DNA of 64,000 nt from CAMLDH01 sp966250375. GTDB lineage: Bacteria; Pseudomonadota; Gammaproteobacteria; Burkholderiales; Burkholderiaceae_D. A program made the position numbers and the translations under genes. Each line of letters starts with the position of its first letter. Positions within the stretch are counted from its first letter, which is position 1. The stretch lies in NCBI GenBank assembly GCA_966250375.1, contig CBINHE010000005.1, forward strand, positions 1 through 64,000, written 5' to 3'. Shown here one piece after another: positions 62,738-64,000 of the stretch. The notes under the pieces are model-generated. The model ran no database searches. It saw only the letters and a list, made by a program, of their open reading frames with translations, and had not been told where the DNA came from.

Positions 62738-62812
62738 GCTGACAATTTTACCAGCAAAGCTTCACACCCTCCTGGAATTTTTACGCACCACGCCCTGAAA
62801 TGCATTTGACAA

Positions 62813-64000
62813 TCAAATTCCCAGCTCTTGCCAGATCCGATCTACCTTCGCTTTCACTTCATCGGTCATCGCAATCGTTCGCCCCCACTCGCGACTGGTT
62901 TCACCCGGCCACTTGTTGGTCGCATCGATCCCCATCTTGCCGCCCAACCCACTGACCGGTGAGGCGAAGTCAAGATAGTCAATCGGCGTATTATCGACCA
63001 AAGTCGTGTCCCGCACCGGGTCGACCCGGGTGGTAATCGCCCAGATCACTTCTTTCCAGTCGCGGATATTGACGTCTTCATCGACGACCACGATGAATTT
63101 GGTATACATGAACTGGCGCAGGAAACTCCAGACGCCGAACATCACGCGTTTTGCATGACCCGGATACGCCTTTTTCATTTGCACGATCGCCATCCGATAG
63201 CTGCAACCTTCCGGCGGCAGATAAAAATCGGTGATTTCGGTAAATTGCTTTTGCAACAGCGGAATGAATACTTCATTTAATGCGACGCCCAGCACCGCCG
63301 GCTCGTCAGGCGGTTTGCCAGTATAAGTCGAGTGATAGATCGGGTCTCGCCGCATCGTAATGCGATCGATGGTAAACACCGGAAACTGATCCTGCTCATT
63401 GTAATAACCGGTGTGATCGCCGAACGGCCCTTCCAGCGCATGTTCGTAGCCGCTCGGGTGCAACGCATCCGGATAGATATGTCCTTCCAGCACGATCTCG
63501 GCCGACGCAGGCACGCGTAACTCGCTGCCCATGGCCTTGACCACTTCAGTCCTGCTACCACGCAACAAGCCGGCAAACTGGTATTCCGACAAATTGTCCG
63601 GCACCGGCGTCACGGCCCCCAAGATTGTCGCCGGATCGGCACCCAGCGCCACTGCGATCGGATAAGGTTGCCCCGGATTCACTAAACCATGCTCGCGAAA
63701 ATCCAATGCGCCGCCTCGGTGGGCGAGCCAGCGCATGATCACTTTATTGCGGCCGATGACCTGCTGGCGATAGATGCCCAGATTCTGCCGCTTCTTATTA
63801 GGGCCTTTGGTAATAACCAGCCCCCAAGTAATTAGAGGGGCGATATCACCCGGCCAGCAATGCTGAATCGGCAGCCGCCCCAGATCGACATCATTGCCCT
63901 CCCAGACAATGTCGTGGCACGGCGCGCCGCGCAACTCTTTGGGTGCCATATCCCAGAGAGACTTCACCAATGTACCCAGTCCCATCAAATCTTTAAATCC
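62813..64000 (-). CDS. ubiD: 4-hydroxy-3-polyprenylbenzoate decarboxylase, 5'-truncated by window edge
   Basis: The last 395 or so codons of UbiD, which decarboxylates the polyprenyl-hydroxybenzoate ring in ubiquinone synthesis using prenylated FMN from UbiX. Marks are LPIQHCWPGDIAPLITWGLVITKGP, NLGIYRQQVIGRNKVIMRWLAHRGGALDFREH, the EGPFGDHTGYYNEQDQFPVF segment with catalytic acidic residues, and the C-terminal GIDATNKWPGE. The frame is still open at base 64000 and about 100 residues are missing compared with the usual 490. It is alone on its side of ffs. Confidence 0.95.
   Translation of the reverse strand, partial: GFKDLMGLGTLVKSLWDMAPKELRGAPCHDIVWEGNDVDLGRLPIQHCWPGDIAPLITWGLVITKGPNKKRQNLGIYRQQVIGRNKVIMRWLAHRGGALDFREHGLVNPGQPYPIAVALGADPATILGAVTPVPDNLSEYQFAGLLRGSRTEVVKAMGSELRVPASAEIVLEGHIYPDALHPSGYEHALEGPFGDHTGYYNEQDQFPVFTIDRITMRRDPIYHSTYTGKPPDEPAVLGVALNEVFIPLLQKQFTEITDFYLPPEGCSYRMAIVQMKKAYPGHAKRVMFGVWSFLRQFMYTKFIVVVDEDVNIRDWKEVIWAITTRVDPVRDTTLVDNTPIDYLDFASPVSGLGGKMGIDATNKWPGETSREWGRTIAMTDEVKAKVDRIWQELGI

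Noticed and set aside
1..64000. tRNA, rRNA and riboswitch signals
   Set aside because: Scanning by eye for T-loop, anticodon-arm and common riboswitch cores gave nothing convincing; the only RNA gene I can support is ffs.

Overview
The window looks like a chromosome segment of a betaproteobacterium of the order Burkholderiales, most likely Oxalobacteraceae or a close relative. This rests on the gene content (hrpA/argA/yggX, an Entner-Doudoroff cluster with hexR, dnaX-ebfC-recR, a Phc-type quorum-sensing operon) and on protein wording; no database search was possible. Base composition is moderate, with some AT-richer accessory patches.

Layout. 1-6.4 kb is an accessory cassette between two same-strand relics of one IS110-type transposase gene: an alpha/beta hydrolase, a cyclic-nucleotide-binding/thioredoxin-reductase-like flavoprotein without the redox CxxC, and a DsbA-NhaA fusion antiporter. 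6.4-10.4 kb is one very large protein with an N-terminal STAND/NACHT-like NTPase and a C-terminal PD-(D/E)xK nuclease motif, a candidate anti-phage defence gene. 10.9-14.2 kb holds a tiny lipoprotein, a large secreted protein of unknown function and a TonB-like membrane protein. 14.3-22 kb is housekeeping: dcd, hrpA, argA, yggX, rpiA. 22.2-26.8 kb is a MacAB-like export operon (adaptor, ATPase, two permeases). 26.8-29.2 kb is an accessory island with a RAYT transposase relic and an F-box/leucine-rich-repeat protein resembling GALA type III effectors. 29.2-37.3 kb is central sugar metabolism: edd-eda divergent from pgi-zwf-hexR-tal, with two HexR-like operators between the arms. 37.3-39.4 kb is a second effector-like island: an ankyrin protein translationally coupled to a truncated chaperone-like ORF next to an IS66 relic. 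39.6-42.7 kb is a GAF-PAS-GGDEF-EAL protein. 43-46 kb holds small accessory enzymes (two GNATs, OsmC, a PaiB-like protein) and a MocR remnant. 46.5-50.8 kb is dnaX-ebfC-recR followed by a CoA-transferase. 51-52.6 kb is an AidB-like acyl-CoA dehydrogenase. 53.2-58.1 kb is a four-gene phcBSRQ-like operon. 58.2-62.5 kb is an RND efflux pair. 62.6 kb is the 4.5S SRP RNA gene, and ubiD runs off the right edge.

The intergenic spaces are rich in dispersed palindromic elements. One family keeps its flanks but changes the sequence of its palindromic arms from copy to copy while both sides stay complementary; a second family keeps a central hairpin and has long terminal inverted repeats. A frameshifted RAYT relic lies in the same region, which fits a REP-type origin.

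Most notable candidates: the NTPase-nuclease protein, the Phc-like quorum-sensing operon, the two effector-like genes, the variable-palindrome repeats, and an A9 slippery tract in dnaX placed so that a -1 shift would produce the short gamma form.
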